Shown: positions 8,109 through 16,640, numbered from the stretch's first letter. The stretch is 64,000 bases of DNA from Erythrobacter sp. SG61-1L (GCF_001305965.1 NZ_JXQC01000003.1:2752861-2816860); one strand, 5' to 3'. Numbers and translations are program-made. The notes: a model not told the origin generated them from the sequence alone.

Positions 8109-8531
8109 CTAGCCTGCCCGATGATAGGGATGGCCTGCAAGGATGGAGGTCGCGCGGAAGAGCTGTTCCATCAGCATCGCCCGCGCCAGCAGATGAGGCC
8201 AGGTGGCCTTGCCGAAAGCGAACAGCAGGTCCGCCCCTTCGCGCGCGGCTTCGCCATGCCCGTCCGCCGCGCCCAGCACGAAGCGCGTTTCACGCACGCC
8301 ATCGTCGCGCCAGCGGCCCAACAGGGCGGCGAATTCTTCCGACGAAAGCTGCTTGCCGCGCTCATCCAGCAGCACGGTACGGCACGGGGTGAGCGGTTCG
8401 GGAATGTTCCCGCCGGTCTCCGGAAGCTCGGTCAGCTTCAGGGGCCACTGGATGCGCTTTTCATAGCGCGCGACAAGGTCTGCCTCGGGCGAACGCCCGA
8501 TCTTCCCTCTGGCAATAACGTGCAGGCGCAT
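8109..8531 (-). CDS. rlmH: 23S rRNA (pseudouridine1915-N3)-methyltransferase
   Basis: 140 residues, the SPOUT-class enzyme that methylates pseudouridine 1915 in helix 69 of 23S rRNA on assembled 70S ribosomes. Visible are the N-terminal VIARGKIGRSPEADLVARYEKRI, LLDERGKQLSSEEFA, the SAM-knot segment FVLGAADGHG and the conserved C-terminus ILAGHPYHRAG. A strong GGGAGGG ribosome site precedes the ATG at 8531. It sits after rsfS in the usual nadD-rsfS-rlmH order and before the EnvC-like gene. Confidence 0.95.
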   Translation of the reverse strand: MRLHVIARGKIGRSPEADLVARYEKRIQWPLKLTELPETGGNIPEPLTPCRTVLLDERGKQLSSEEFAALLGRWRDDGVRETRFVLGAADGHGEAAREGADLLFAFGKATWPHLLARAMLMEQLFRATSILAGHPYHRAG

Positions 8532-8558
8532 GGAACCCTCCCGCGCCCGCCTTACAGG

Positions 8559-8993
8559 TCAGGCTTGCCCGGCTGCAACCGGCGGCGCGTCTCCGAACGC
8601 CCACATGCGCTCGAGATTGTAGAAGCTGCGCACTTCGGGGCGGAACAGATGCACCACCACGTCGCCCGCGTCGATCAGCACCCAGTCGGCGGCCGGAAGA
8701 CCTTCGATCCGGGAGGAGCCGAAGCCCGCTTCCTTGACGCGTTCGGCCAGCTTCTGGGCCATGGCGGCCACCTGGCGGGTCGAACGGCCCGATGCGATCA
8801 CCATGTGATCGGCAATGCTCGATTTCCCTTCGAGGGGAATCGAGATCACGTCCTGCGCCTGATCATCGTCCAGCGACTGGAGGATGAGGGCATGAAGCCT
8901 TTCGGCCTCGCTAGCCACCTTGCCGCCTGTGGCGGGAAGGGGACTGGCCTTGGAAATGCCGGTACTGGCCGGCGAAGTCTGCGCCTGGTTCAT
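8559..8993 (-). CDS. rsfS: Ribosomal silencing factor RsfS
   Basis: 144 residues. RsfS binds uL14 on the 50S subunit and blocks subunit joining when nutrients are short. The DUF143 core is clear: DDDQAQDVISIPLEGKSSIADHMVIASG, STRQVAAMAQKLAE, and DWVLIDAGDVVVHLFRPE with the YNLERMW ending. An Ala/Ser/Pro-rich N-terminal tail of about 30 residues precedes the core. ATG at 8993 is chosen; the frame is open a further 39 bases upstream. It lies between nadD and rlmH on the same strand. Confidence 0.93.
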   Translation of the reverse strand: MNQAQTSPASTGISKASPLPATGGKVASEAERLHALILQSLDDDQAQDVISIPLEGKSSIADHMVIASGRSTRQVAAMAQKLAERVKEAGFGSSRIEGLPAADWVLIDAGDVVVHLFRPEVRSFYNLERMWAFGDAPPVAAGQA

Positions 8994-9047
8994 CGCAGCG
9001 TATAGTGCTCCATCTGGGGGAAAAGAACGCAAAGGGAGGCGTGCGCC

Positions 9048-9713
9048 TCATGCGCGCTCCTCCCCTGAACGGTCTTGAATGAGACAATGCGTCACCTGAT
9101 CCCGTGGGGGCGCGCCCGTAAAGCGGCGGGCCCAGTCAGGATCTGCGCGGCGTATCTGTGTCGCCGAACGCGGATCAGGATCGAAACGCAATTCTATCAG
9201 CGCCGGTGCGCTCCATTCACCCCGGTTTCTCAAACTGGCGGCAGGTACCCGGAAGCGCCTGAGCCAGGCCATCGCGGGGCTCGCGAAGGCGGCAGCATCA
9301 TAGCCGGGGCGGGCGATTACCGCAATCGGCATTTCCCGGGCAATGCCGCGCCAGTCTTTCCAGCGGTGAAACTGGGCCAGATTATCCGCCCCCATCAGCC
9401 ACAGGAATCGGCGGCGGGGATAGCGGCGCTTCAATGCTTTCAGCGTGTCCACGGTGAATCGCGTGCCCAGTTCCCGCTCGATCGCTGTCACCCGGATCGG
9501 CGCGCCGCGCGCGGCCTTTTGCGCCGATTTCACCCGCTTGGAGAGCGGCGCCATGCCCGCATCGGGCTTGAGCGGATTGCCCGGCGAGACGAGCCACCAC
9601 AGATCGTCCAGCCCCAGCGCCTCCAGCGCGAACAGGCTTACGCGGCGGTGTCCGCGATGGGCAGGATTGAAGCTGCCTCCCAATAGCCCGGTAAGCGGAT
9701 AGGCACGCGTCAT
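9048..9713 (-). CDS. nadD: Nicotinate-nucleotide adenylyltransferase
   Basis: 221 residues. It converts nicotinate mononucleotide and ATP to deamido-NAD in NAD synthesis. The nucleotidyltransferase motif is GGSFNPAHRGHRR, followed by WWLVSPGNPLK, MGADNLAQFHRWKDW and the C-terminal SATQIR box. The start at 9713 overlaps the stop of the upstream aldo/keto reductase gene by four bases (ATGA). The frame is open further upstream, but that sequence is antisense-like and unrelated to NadD. It is followed by rsfS, the usual order. Confidence 0.94.
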   Translation of the reverse strand: MTRAYPLTGLLGGSFNPAHRGHRRVSLFALEALGLDDLWWLVSPGNPLKPDAGMAPLSKRVKSAQKAARGAPIRVTAIERELGTRFTVDTLKALKRRYPRRRFLWLMGADNLAQFHRWKDWRGIAREMPIAVIARPGYDAAAFASPAMAWLRRFRVPAASLRNRGEWSAPALIELRFDPDPRSATQIRRADPDWARRFTGAPPRDQVTHCLIQDRSGEERA

Positions 9714-10762
9714 CGCGGCTCCCGCCGGGGAGAGATTCGCTGGGAATTGGTGCCGGTCTGCATCCCGATGGCCCAGCCGGGATATTCCAGCTCCAGCGCG
9801 CCGAGTTCGCCAAGAATAGCCAGTTCCCCAGCGGTAAGCTCCACCTCGCTGGCGGCGATATTCTCGGCCAGCTGGTCCGCCCTTTTTGCGCCGACGATCA
9901 CGCTGCTGACGACGGGCTGGTGCAACAGCCAGGCCAGCGCGATGGCCGGCACGGTCAGCCCGCGCGCATCGGCCATGGGGCGCATCGCCTCCACCAGCGC
10001 TGCGGCGCGGGCCTTGTCCACCCGCGGGAAATCCAGCTTGGCCCTGCGGCCCTCGCCCTGTGTCGTGCCATCCTCGGCAAAGGCATATTTCCCGCTCAGC
10101 AGCCCCCCTGCCAGCGGGCTCCACACCAGCAGGCCCAGGCTTTCGCTGGCCAGCATGGGGCCGAGTTCGCGTTCCAGATCGCGCGAGGCAACTGTGTAAT
10201 GCGCCTGAAGCGAGACGAATTTGTCCCACCCGCGCCGTTCGGCAATGCCCAGCGCCTTCACGATCTGCCACGCCGCCCAGTTCGAAACGCCGACATAACG
10301 CGCCCTGCCGGAACGCACGATGTCCTCAAGGGCACGCAAAGCCTCTTCCATCGGGGTCAACGGATCCCAGCCGTGGATCTGGTAGAGATCGACATGATCG
10401 AGGCCCAGCCGGGCGAGGCTTTCATCCACGTGGTGCAGCAAATGCTTCGCGCTCATGCCCGCGTCGTTCGGCCCTTGCCCCATCGGGCCCATGCCCTTGG
10501 TGGCAATCACGATTTCCTGCCGCGCAATGCCCAGCGCCTTCAGCGCCCCGCCGACGAATTCTTCCGACTGGCCTTGCGTGTAGACATTGGCCGTATCGAT
10601 GAAGTTGATCCCCGATTCCACGGCCTGCTTCACCAGCGCGGTTGCGCCGTGCTGATCCAGCTCATGGGCAAAAAATCGGCTCGGCCGATTGCCGAAAGTC
10701 ATCGCGCCGAGGCACAGCTCCGACACGACGAGACCCGAATTGCCGAGGCGATTGTAACGCAT
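9710..10762 (-). CDS. Aldo/keto reductase
   Basis: 350 residues, a TIM-barrel NADPH-dependent oxidoreductase. The catalytic residues are all present: Asp in NFIDTANVYTQGQSE, the Tyr in the same motif, Lys in VIATKGMG and His in YQIHGWD. The GVSNW strand and the cofactor segment SSVIVGAKRADQLAENI also fit the family. The substrate cannot be told from sequence. It interrupts the frequent proA-nadD neighbourhood and is translationally coupled to nadD by the ATGA overlap. The extension after the last helix (GWAIGMQTGTNSQRIS) resembles the AKR11/12-type group. Confidence 0.88.
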   Translation of the reverse strand: MRYNRLGNSGLVVSELCLGAMTFGNRPSRFFAHELDQHGATALVKQAVESGINFIDTANVYTQGQSEEFVGGALKALGIARQEIVIATKGMGPMGQGPNDAGMSAKHLLHHVDESLARLGLDHVDLYQIHGWDPLTPMEEALRALEDIVRSGRARYVGVSNWAAWQIVKALGIAERRGWDKFVSLQAHYTVASRDLERELGPMLASESLGLLVWSPLAGGLLSGKYAFAEDGTTQGEGRRAKLDFPRVDKARAAALVEAMRPMADARGLTVPAIALAWLLHQPVVSSVIVGAKRADQLAENIAASEVELTAGELAILGELGALELEYPGWAIGMQTGTNSQRISPRREPR

Positions 10763-10843
10763 GGCTGGCTCCTCCCAACTGGTGGGAGGTGATGCGGGGC
10801 AGGCCCGGTGCCGTCAAGCGGCACCGAAGCCTTCCGCATCGGA

Positions 10844-12118
10844 TCAGGGCCTTGTCTGGCCCTTGCCGCGTGCCACCCACTTGTACGTGGTCAACCCTTC
10901 GAGGGCGACCGGACCGCGTGCATGCAGGCGGCCGGTAGCGATGCCGATTTCCGCACCCAGCCCGAATTCGCCGCCATCGGCAAACTGGGTGGAGGCATTG
11001 ACCATCACGATGGCACTGTCGACTTCGTTGAGGAAGCGTTCCGCCACTGCCTCATCCGACGCGAGGATCGCATCGGTATGGCCGGAGGAATGGCGCGCAA
11101 TGTGATCCAGCGCAGCGTCCAGACCGTCCACCACGGCGACCGACAGGATCGCGTCGAGATATTCGGTGTCCCAATCATTGGCGCTGGCAATGCCGATACG
11201 CGGATCGAGTGCACGGGCGCGCCCGTCACCACGCAATTCGCAGCCAGCATCGATCAGCGCGCCGACCACATCGGACCCGGCAGGGAAATTCGCGTCGATC
11301 AGAAGGGTCTCCATCGACCCGCAAATGCCGGTGCGGCGCATCTTGGCGTTGAGCGCCACGGTGCGGGCCATTTCCGGATCGGCGGAAGAATGGATGTAGG
11401 TGTGGCAGATGCCATCCAGATGGGCGAGCACAGGGACGCGTGCTTCGTCCTGCACGCGGGCGACAAGGCTCTTGCCACCACGCGGCACGATCATGTCGAT
11501 CAGGCCTGCCGCACGCAGCATGGCGCCCACGGCGGCACGGTCCTGCGTGGGCATAAGCTGCATCACTTCCGCAGGAATTCCACCTTCTTCCAGGCCTTTG
11601 GCCAGCGCGGCGTGAATGGCGCGGTTGGAATTGACCGCTTCGCTGCCGCCGCGCAGCAGCACGGCATTGCCCGCGCGCACGCACAGGGCGGCCGCGTCTG
11701 CCGTCACATTGGGGCGGCTTTCATAGATGATGCCGATCAGGCCGATAGGAATGCGCACTCGCGACAGTTCAAGGCCGTTGGCGGGCACGGAACGGTCGAT
11801 CACCTGGCCGACAGGGTCGGGCAGGTCCGCCACGGCTTCCACGGCCGCGGCGATACCTTCAAGCCGCGCCGGATCGAGCTTCAGCCGGTCGAGCATGGCG
11901 CCGGTCAGGCCCCGGGCCTCGCCTGCGGCAAAGTCGCGCGCATTGGCCTCCAGCACTTCTGGCCCGGCCGCGCGCAGGGCAGCGGCGGCGAGCTTGAGCG
12001 CGGCGGATTTCTCCGCGTCACTCTTCCTCGCCAGCACGCGCTGCGCCGCGCGGCCAGAGCGGGCAAGCCGCTCAACCAGGTCGGTGCATTGGGCGTCGGT
12101 ATCGTGCTGAGTAGCCAT
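10844..12118 (-). CDS. proA: Gamma-glutamyl phosphate reductase
   Basis: 424 residues. It reduces gamma-glutamyl phosphate to glutamate semialdehyde in proline synthesis. The aldehyde-dehydrogenase fold shows IGLIGIIYESRPNVTADAAALC, LRGGSEAVNSN and the catalytic Cys in MRRTGICGSMETLL. The C-terminal TYKWVARGKGQTRP is typical. The ATG at 12118 is preferred over a start 18 bases upstream because the Ala/Gln-rich N-terminus begins there. proB is not in the window. Its promoter would lie in the GANTC-rich gap shared with the divergent M23-bactofilin pair. Confidence 0.95.
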   Translation of the reverse strand: MATQHDTDAQCTDLVERLARSGRAAQRVLARKSDAEKSAALKLAAAALRAAGPEVLEANARDFAAGEARGLTGAMLDRLKLDPARLEGIAAAVEAVADLPDPVGQVIDRSVPANGLELSRVRIPIGLIGIIYESRPNVTADAAALCVRAGNAVLLRGGSEAVNSNRAIHAALAKGLEEGGIPAEVMQLMPTQDRAAVGAMLRAAGLIDMIVPRGGKSLVARVQDEARVPVLAHLDGICHTYIHSSADPEMARTVALNAKMRRTGICGSMETLLIDANFPAGSDVVGALIDAGCELRGDGRARALDPRIGIASANDWDTEYLDAILSVAVVDGLDAALDHIARHSSGHTDAILASDEAVAERFLNEVDSAIVMVNASTQFADGGEFGLGAEIGIATGRLHARGPVALEGLTTYKWVARGKGQTRP

Positions 12119-12156
12119 GGGCGCGCGCCCTAGCACCGGCGGAACGGATTGTCACC

Positions 12157-12301
12157 GAATCTCGATTCGACAGGATTTTTGCCGAAAGCAAAACCAGCGA
12201 CTCGGATGGGCGATTCGCAGGAGTCAAAAGGGTGGTTAACCGGCGGTTTTCCGATTCTCCGGTGGAATCGCTATACGACAAAACGATTCATCGCACGACT
12301 C
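12157..12301. promoter_or_regulatory. Cluster of nine GANTC (CcrM-type) methylation sites in a divergent promoter region
   Basis: The 296-bp gap between proA and the M23 peptidase contains GANTC at 12157, 12164, 12199, 12212, 12221, 12253, 12265, 12285 and 12297. By chance one site is expected about every 256 bp. GANTC is the target of the CcrM methyltransferase of alphaproteobacteria, and methylated sites in promoters are read by GcrA. Several sites form inverted pairs, for example CGATTC at 12252 with GAATCG at 12265. I could not place promoter boxes with confidence. Confidence 0.7.
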
Positions 12302-12414
12302 CACCGGCCTGCCCCTCACCCCCCCTCCCGCGATAGACGCTTACCGGCAGCGCTGTAAGCAGCCTGCCCATACCGAAACAGTCCGGTTCTGGACCGTGTA
12401 TTGGGGTCGTCAAC

Positions 12415-13581
12415 TTGATCAGGGCGGATGCCGCAAAACTGCGGGAAAGGCTGAAGGCCTGGTTCCCGGACCGCGAATTTTTCATGCGGTCCCAGGGCCA
12501 GGTTCGCTTCATCAAGCTCTCCTCGCGCGTCCAGATGGCCGCAGCGGGGGCAGTTGCTTTCGCCCTGCTGTTCTGGGCCGTGACAATGGTGAGCGTGGCC
12601 GTAAGCCAGTTCATTTCGCAGCGAGACCGGCTGGCCATGCTGGAACGCGAGGCGAAGGTCGAATCTGCCGAAAGCCGCGTGGCGGCCTATCGCGAGAACC
12701 TCAACGAAACCGCCGACGAACTGAAGCGGCGGCAGGAATTCATCGAACAGACGCTGGACGGCGTGCTGGACGACATCAAGGTGACCGACAAGGACACGGT
12801 AAGCGATTCCTCCAAGGAAGCCGCTGAAACCGTGAAGAAAGTCAGCGTCGCGATTCCCGAGGCGGCAGGCCTTGCCAAGATCGAGGCACGCCAGATCGCC
12901 TTTGCCGAGAAACTGACTCTCTACGCCGATCAGCGTTCCGCCCGCGCGGCAGCCGCGATGCGCAAGCTGGGCCTCAATCCCGAAGCCATGCTGCGCTCTG
13001 CCCAGCGGGCACAGGGCGGCCCGCTGGAACTGCTTTCCACCCGGCGTGGCGGCGGGATGGACCCCCGCTTCGAGCGCATGGGCCTGAGCCTTGCCCGTAT
13101 GGAAGCGCTGGAGGACAGCCTGCAGGGGATTCCCCAATATCTGCCGGCTGCCGAATGGTCGATTTCGTCCGGTTTCGGCTATCGCCGCGATCCCTTTACG
13201 GGCCATGGCGCCATGCATGCCGGGCTGGATTTCCGCGCCGGTTACGGTTCCCCTATCCACGCCGCCGCCAAGGGCCGCGTCAGCTTTGTCGGCCAGAAGG
13301 CCGGTTACGGCAGGGTAGTGGAAATCAGCCATGGCAATGGTCTGATGACTCGCTATGCTCACATGTCTGCTTTCCGCACCCGCGTGGGGCAGCAGGTTGC
13401 GGCAGGCGATGTGATCGGCGCCATCGGCAGTTCCGGGCGTTCGACCGGCCCGCACCTCCATTTCGAGGTGCGTATCAATGATCGCGCGGTGAACCCGCGC
13501 CCCTTCCTGGAGGCTGCGCCCCATGTTCTCGAAGAAGCCCGCGGAACAGCCGCGGCCCGCAGCGGCCAAGCCGCAAGGTAG
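12415..13581 (+). CDS. Membrane-anchored M23 (LytM) peptidase
   Basis: 388 residues with a likely TTG start at 12415. A cytoplasmic N-terminus with the family stretch WFPDREFFMRSQGQVRF is followed by one membrane helix (about 39-64), a coiled-coil region (70-130) and a periplasmic LytM domain. All zinc ligands are present: His268-x3-Asp272 in MHAGLDF and His347/His349 in GPHLHFEV, so it should be an active peptidoglycan endopeptidase. It overlaps the bactofilin gene by 59 bp, a pairing conserved in many bacteria where the peptidase and the bactofilin scaffold together set local cell-wall shape. An ATG at 12484 is an alternative start, but it would cut the conserved N-terminal motif. Confidence 0.85.
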   Translation: MIRADAAKLRERLKAWFPDREFFMRSQGQVRFIKLSSRVQMAAAGAVAFALLFWAVTMVSVAVSQFISQRDRLAMLEREAKVESAESRVAAYRENLNETADELKRRQEFIEQTLDGVLDDIKVTDKDTVSDSSKEAAETVKKVSVAIPEAAGLAKIEARQIAFAEKLTLYADQRSARAAAAMRKLGLNPEAMLRSAQRAQGGPLELLSTRRGGGMDPRFERMGLSLARMEALEDSLQGIPQYLPAAEWSISSGFGYRRDPFTGHGAMHAGLDFRAGYGSPIHAAAKGRVSFVGQKAGYGRVVEISHGNGLMTRYAHMSAFRTRVGQQVAAGDVIGAIGSSGRSTGPHLHFEVRINDRAVNPRPFLEAAPHVLEEARGTAAARSGQAAR

Positions 13582-13987
13582 GACGACCATGACCGGCAGT
13601 GCGACCTTTTCCGTGATCGGCGGCGACGTCAGCATCAAGGGCGACATCAGCGCCAGCGCCGACCTGCATGTGGACGGGCGAGTGGAAGGCGATATTGCCT
13701 GCGCATCGCTGGTGCAGGGCGAATCGAGCGTGATCGAAGGGTCGATCGAAGCCGAAACCGCGCGTCTTGCCGGCCGCGTGACCGGATCGATCCATGCCCG
13801 CGAGCTGGTGGTGCTGCGCACTGCCCGTATCGAAGGTGACGTGCATTACGATGCGCTGACCATCGAACAGGGCGCGCAAGTGGATGGCCGCTTCTCGCAC
13901 CGCATTCCGGGCCAGGCCAAGGGCGCCACGCCCGCTGGCGAAGGGCCGGACGATGAAGGTGGCCCCAAGCTGCACCTCGCAGGCTAA
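13523..13987 (+). CDS. Bactofilin (polymer-forming cytoskeletal protein)
   Basis: 154 residues. A Pro/Lys-rich N-terminal tail leads into the right-handed beta-helix bactofilin domain (about 27-122), with repeating hydrophobic turns such as SVIGGDVSIKGDISASADLHVDGRVEGD-like units and the Gly-containing IEGDVHYDALTIEQGAQVDGRF. A disordered tail follows. Bactofilins form nucleotide-free filaments that recruit wall enzymes. It starts inside the M23 gene, so the two are almost certainly co-expressed and translationally coupled. Confidence 0.9.
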   Translation: MFSKKPAEQPRPAAAKPQGRTTMTGSATFSVIGGDVSIKGDISASADLHVDGRVEGDIACASLVQGESSVIEGSIEAETARLAGRVTGSIHARELVVLRTARIEGDVHYDALTIEQGAQVDGRFSHRIPGQAKGATPAGEGPDDEGGPKLHLAG

Positions 13988-14023
13988 GCCGGCGCGGATT
14001 TCAGGCTGGGCACAGCCCCGGCC

Positions 14024-15745
14024 TTACCCTTCTCCCAGAACCTCGCGTCGCAGGGCTTTGCGGTCCAGCTTGCCGATTGGCGTCTTGGGCAGGGCGTCGC
14101 GGATTTCCACGCGCTGCAGCCGCTCATGCTTGCCGAGGTGGGAATTGGCCCAGTTGCACAGGCTTTCGCCATCGGTGGGCGGCGAGCATTCTGCCAGTGT
14201 GACGAAAGCCGCCGGGCGCTCGCCCAGATAGGCGTCGGGCACTGCGATCACCAGCACCTCCTTCACGCAGGAATGGCGCAGCAGCACTTCTTCCACCTGG
14301 CTGGGGAAGACCTTGAAGCCACCCACCGTGATCATGTCCTTCGACCGATCAACGATGCGGATGTAGAAATCCGGATCGAGCATGGCGATGTCGCCCGTGC
14401 GTAGCCAGCGCTCGCCATCGCGCATGGCAAAGGCAGCATCGAAGGATTCCGGACGGTTCCAGTATCCCTGCATCACCTGTGGTCCGCAAATGGCCAGTTC
14501 GCCCGGTTCGCCCGGCGGCGCATCGCGGCTGGAATCTTCCTTGTCGAGCAGGCGAATCCGGGTTTCCGGCAAGGGCTGGCCGATCGTGCCGTGGCGGTTT
14601 TCGCCCTGATAGGGATTGGTGGAGACCACGCCCGAACTTTCGGTGAGGCCATATCCTTCTACCAGCCGCGCACCGGTCGCCTCCTCGAAACGCTGGTGGA
14701 GCGGTTCGGGCAGTGGCGCCCCGCCCGAAATACACACCAGCAGGCTGGAGAAGTCGGTCTGCTTCAGGCGCGGATTGTCCAGCAGGGCCTGATACATGGT
14801 CGGCACGCCGGGAAAGGCAGTGGCCCCCACGCGCTCCATCGTCTTGAGTGCCTGGCCCGCGTCAAAGCGCGGCAGCATGGACAGGCAACCGCCCTTCACC
14901 ACCGTGCGGTTAAGCACGCAGGTATTGGCAAAGACATGGAACAGCGGCAGCACGCCCATGATGATGTCCGGCCCGCTGCGGAACGGGTCAATCGCGTCCA
15001 CTTGCCGTGCATTGGCGGTAAGATTCTGGTGGCTGAGCATCGCGCCCTTGGGCACGCCCGTGGTGCCGCCCGAATATTGCAGCAGGGCAATGTCCTGCTG
15101 GGCATCCAGCGCGACCGGCCTAGGCTGGCCATGGCCGATCATGTCCTTCCATGCCAGCACATCGGCGCGACGGGGCAAGGGGCTAATGCTTTTGCGGCCG
15201 AAGGCCCTGAGCGCCAGCCCCTTGTACCAGGGCAGCATGTCCGCCAGCCGGCCGACCACCAGAGTCTGAAGCGAGGATTGTTCCAGCACCTTGCAGGCAG
15301 TGGGCAGCAGCGCCGGCACGTCGAGCGTGACCAGCAGGCGCGTGCCCGAATCCTCCACCTGCGCGTCGAGTTCATCCACGGTGTAAAGCGGGGAGAAGTT
15401 CACGGCGATGGCACCGGCCATCATCGCCCCGAAATAGGCCGCGACATAGATCGGCACATTGGGCAGGAACATTCCCACCCGGTCGCCCTTGGCGATGCCC
15501 AGCTGCTGCAGGCCCGCGGCAAAGGCCCGCGCCTGTTGCAGTATCTCGGCATAGGAATAGTCGCGCCCCATGAACTCAACCAGAGTCGCCGCCGGATGGG
15601 CCGAAGCGGAACGCTGCAGCATTTCCGGCATGGTCATGGGCGGGAGGTCTAGTTCCCACGGGCTGGGATGCTGGTAGCAATCGGGCGCCGGGCGAAACGC
15701 TTCGTCCGGGGCGGGTTCTGACGGCCCTGCCTTACTGACATCCAT
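14024..15745 (-). CDS. Long-chain-fatty-acid-CoA ligase
   Basis: 573 residues of the ANL superfamily. It activates a fatty acid through an acyl-AMP to the CoA thioester. The P-loop-like motif is YSGGTTGVPKGAML, then VEGYGLTESSG, the hinge RTGDIAMLDPDFYIRIVDRSKDMI and the catalytic Lys in LPKTPIGKLDRKALR. It resembles FadD of sphingomonads. The ATG at 15745 lies inside an inverted repeat that could be an operator (see 15734-15755) and has no obvious ribosome site, so the message may be leaderless or short-leadered. It stands alone. Confidence 0.9.
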   Translation of the reverse strand: MDVSKAGPSEPAPDEAFRPAPDCYQHPSPWELDLPPMTMPEMLQRSASAHPAATLVEFMGRDYSYAEILQQARAFAAGLQQLGIAKGDRVGMFLPNVPIYVAAYFGAMMAGAIAVNFSPLYTVDELDAQVEDSGTRLLVTLDVPALLPTACKVLEQSSLQTLVVGRLADMLPWYKGLALRAFGRKSISPLPRRADVLAWKDMIGHGQPRPVALDAQQDIALLQYSGGTTGVPKGAMLSHQNLTANARQVDAIDPFRSGPDIIMGVLPLFHVFANTCVLNRTVVKGGCLSMLPRFDAGQALKTMERVGATAFPGVPTMYQALLDNPRLKQTDFSSLLVCISGGAPLPEPLHQRFEEATGARLVEGYGLTESSGVVSTNPYQGENRHGTIGQPLPETRIRLLDKEDSSRDAPPGEPGELAICGPQVMQGYWNRPESFDAAFAMRDGERWLRTGDIAMLDPDFYIRIVDRSKDMITVGGFKVFPSQVEEVLLRHSCVKEVLVIAVPDAYLGERPAAFVTLAECSPPTDGESLCNWANSHLGKHERLQRVEIRDALPKTPIGKLDRKALRREVLGEG

Positions 15746-15755
15746 GTTAGTCAGT
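15734..15755. promoter_or_regulatory. Inverted repeat over the start codon of the acyl-CoA ligase gene
   Basis: ACTGAC (15734-15739) and GTCAGT (15750-15755) face each other across a 10-base spacer that includes the start codon at 15743-15745. Such a site could be bound by a TetR- or GntR-type fatty-acid repressor. No regulator gene is adjacent, so this is inference only. Confidence 0.35.
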
Positions 15756-15830
15756 GTGGCTTAAGCAGGTAGTTAAGGCAAGAGGGTTGCGGGGCGAATC
15801 AGGCCTTCGCAAAGCACCGGCCACCAAAGC

Positions 15831-15859
15831 AAAACGCCCCCGGAACCGGTCCGGAGGCG
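15831..15859 (-). terminator. Intrinsic terminator after trcR
   Basis: On the minus strand a 10-bp stem (15850-15859 with 15835-15844, one G-U pair) and a 5-base loop are followed by TTTTGCTTT. Confidence 0.75.
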
Positions 15860-15902
15860 CTTTGGGATTCGCAGGCGGCAATGCCGTAGCGTCAGACCAG
15901 AA

Positions 15903-16607
15903 TCAGCCCTGCCCTTCGGCTGCCTCCGCCGCGCGCTTGGCTTCGAGCCATGCTTCCACTTCGGCTTCCTGTGCAGCTTCGACAGCAGCCTTTGCAGCGG
16001 CTTCACGCTCTGCGCGCAGTTCTTCGATCAGCGCCTGACGATCGTCGGACGTGCCGGTTTCCACCGGAGCGTTGGGATCGATTCCCGCCTTCTTGGCCGC
16101 CTTGGACACAACCGCATCCAGTTCGCGCTGCGAACACAGGCCCAGCGTCACCGGGTCTTTCGCCTGGATGTTCTGGATGTTCCAGTGCGACCGGTCGCGA
16201 ATCGCGGCGATCGTGTTGCGGGTGGTGCCGATCAGCTTGGAAACCTGCGCATCGGAGATTTCCGGGTGATTGCGCAGAATCCATGCGATGCCATCGGGCT
16301 TGTCCTGGCGCTTGGACACCGGAGTGTAGCGCGGGCCCTTGGTGCGGCTGACCTGTACCGGCGCCTTCTGCATCTTCAGCACATAGTTCGGATCGGCCTG
16401 ACCGCGCTCGATTTCCTCGTGCGTCAATTCGCCCGAATGGATCGGATCGCGGCCGGTATATTTGGCGCTGGTCAGATCGTCGGCCATGGCCTGCACTTCC
16501 AGAATGTGCAGCCCGCAGAAGTCGGCGATCTGCTCGAAACTGAGAGCGGTATTGTCTACGAGCCACGACGCCGTGGCATGCGGCATGAGCGGTTTGGACT
16601 GGGACAT
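15903..16607 (-). CDS. trcR: Cell cycle transcriptional regulator TrcR (DUF1013)
   Basis: 234 residues. DUF1013 proteins are restricted to alphaproteobacteria; the Caulobacter member TrcR associates with RNA polymerase and is tied to cell-cycle transcription. The N-terminus reads MPHATASWLVDNTALSFEQIADFCGLH, a helix-turn-helix-like segment, followed by GRDPIHSGELTHEEI, PRYTPVSKRQDKPDGIAW, a second HTH-like part (SDAQVSKLIGTTRNTIAAI) and SHWNIQNIQAKDPVTLGLC. An Ala/Glu-rich coiled tail ends the protein. The ATG at 16607 follows a GGAGA site. It is monocistronic, flanked by two terminators. Confidence 0.88.
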   Translation of the reverse strand: MSQSKPLMPHATASWLVDNTALSFEQIADFCGLHILEVQAMADDLTSAKYTGRDPIHSGELTHEEIERGQADPNYVLKMQKAPVQVSRTKGPRYTPVSKRQDKPDGIAWILRNHPEISDAQVSKLIGTTRNTIAAIRDRSHWNIQNIQAKDPVTLGLCSQRELDAVVSKAAKKAGIDPNAPVETGTSDDRQALIEELRAEREAAAKAAVEAAQEAEVEAWLEAKRAAEAAEGQG

Positions 16608-16640
16608 GGTCTTCTCTCCGCCCGCCTCTTCGCGGGCCCA

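Noticed and set aside
15761-15776. CtrA box TTAA...TTAA upstream of the acyl-CoA ligase gene
   Set aside because: The spacer is 8 bases, not the canonical 7, and no other CtrA feature is present.
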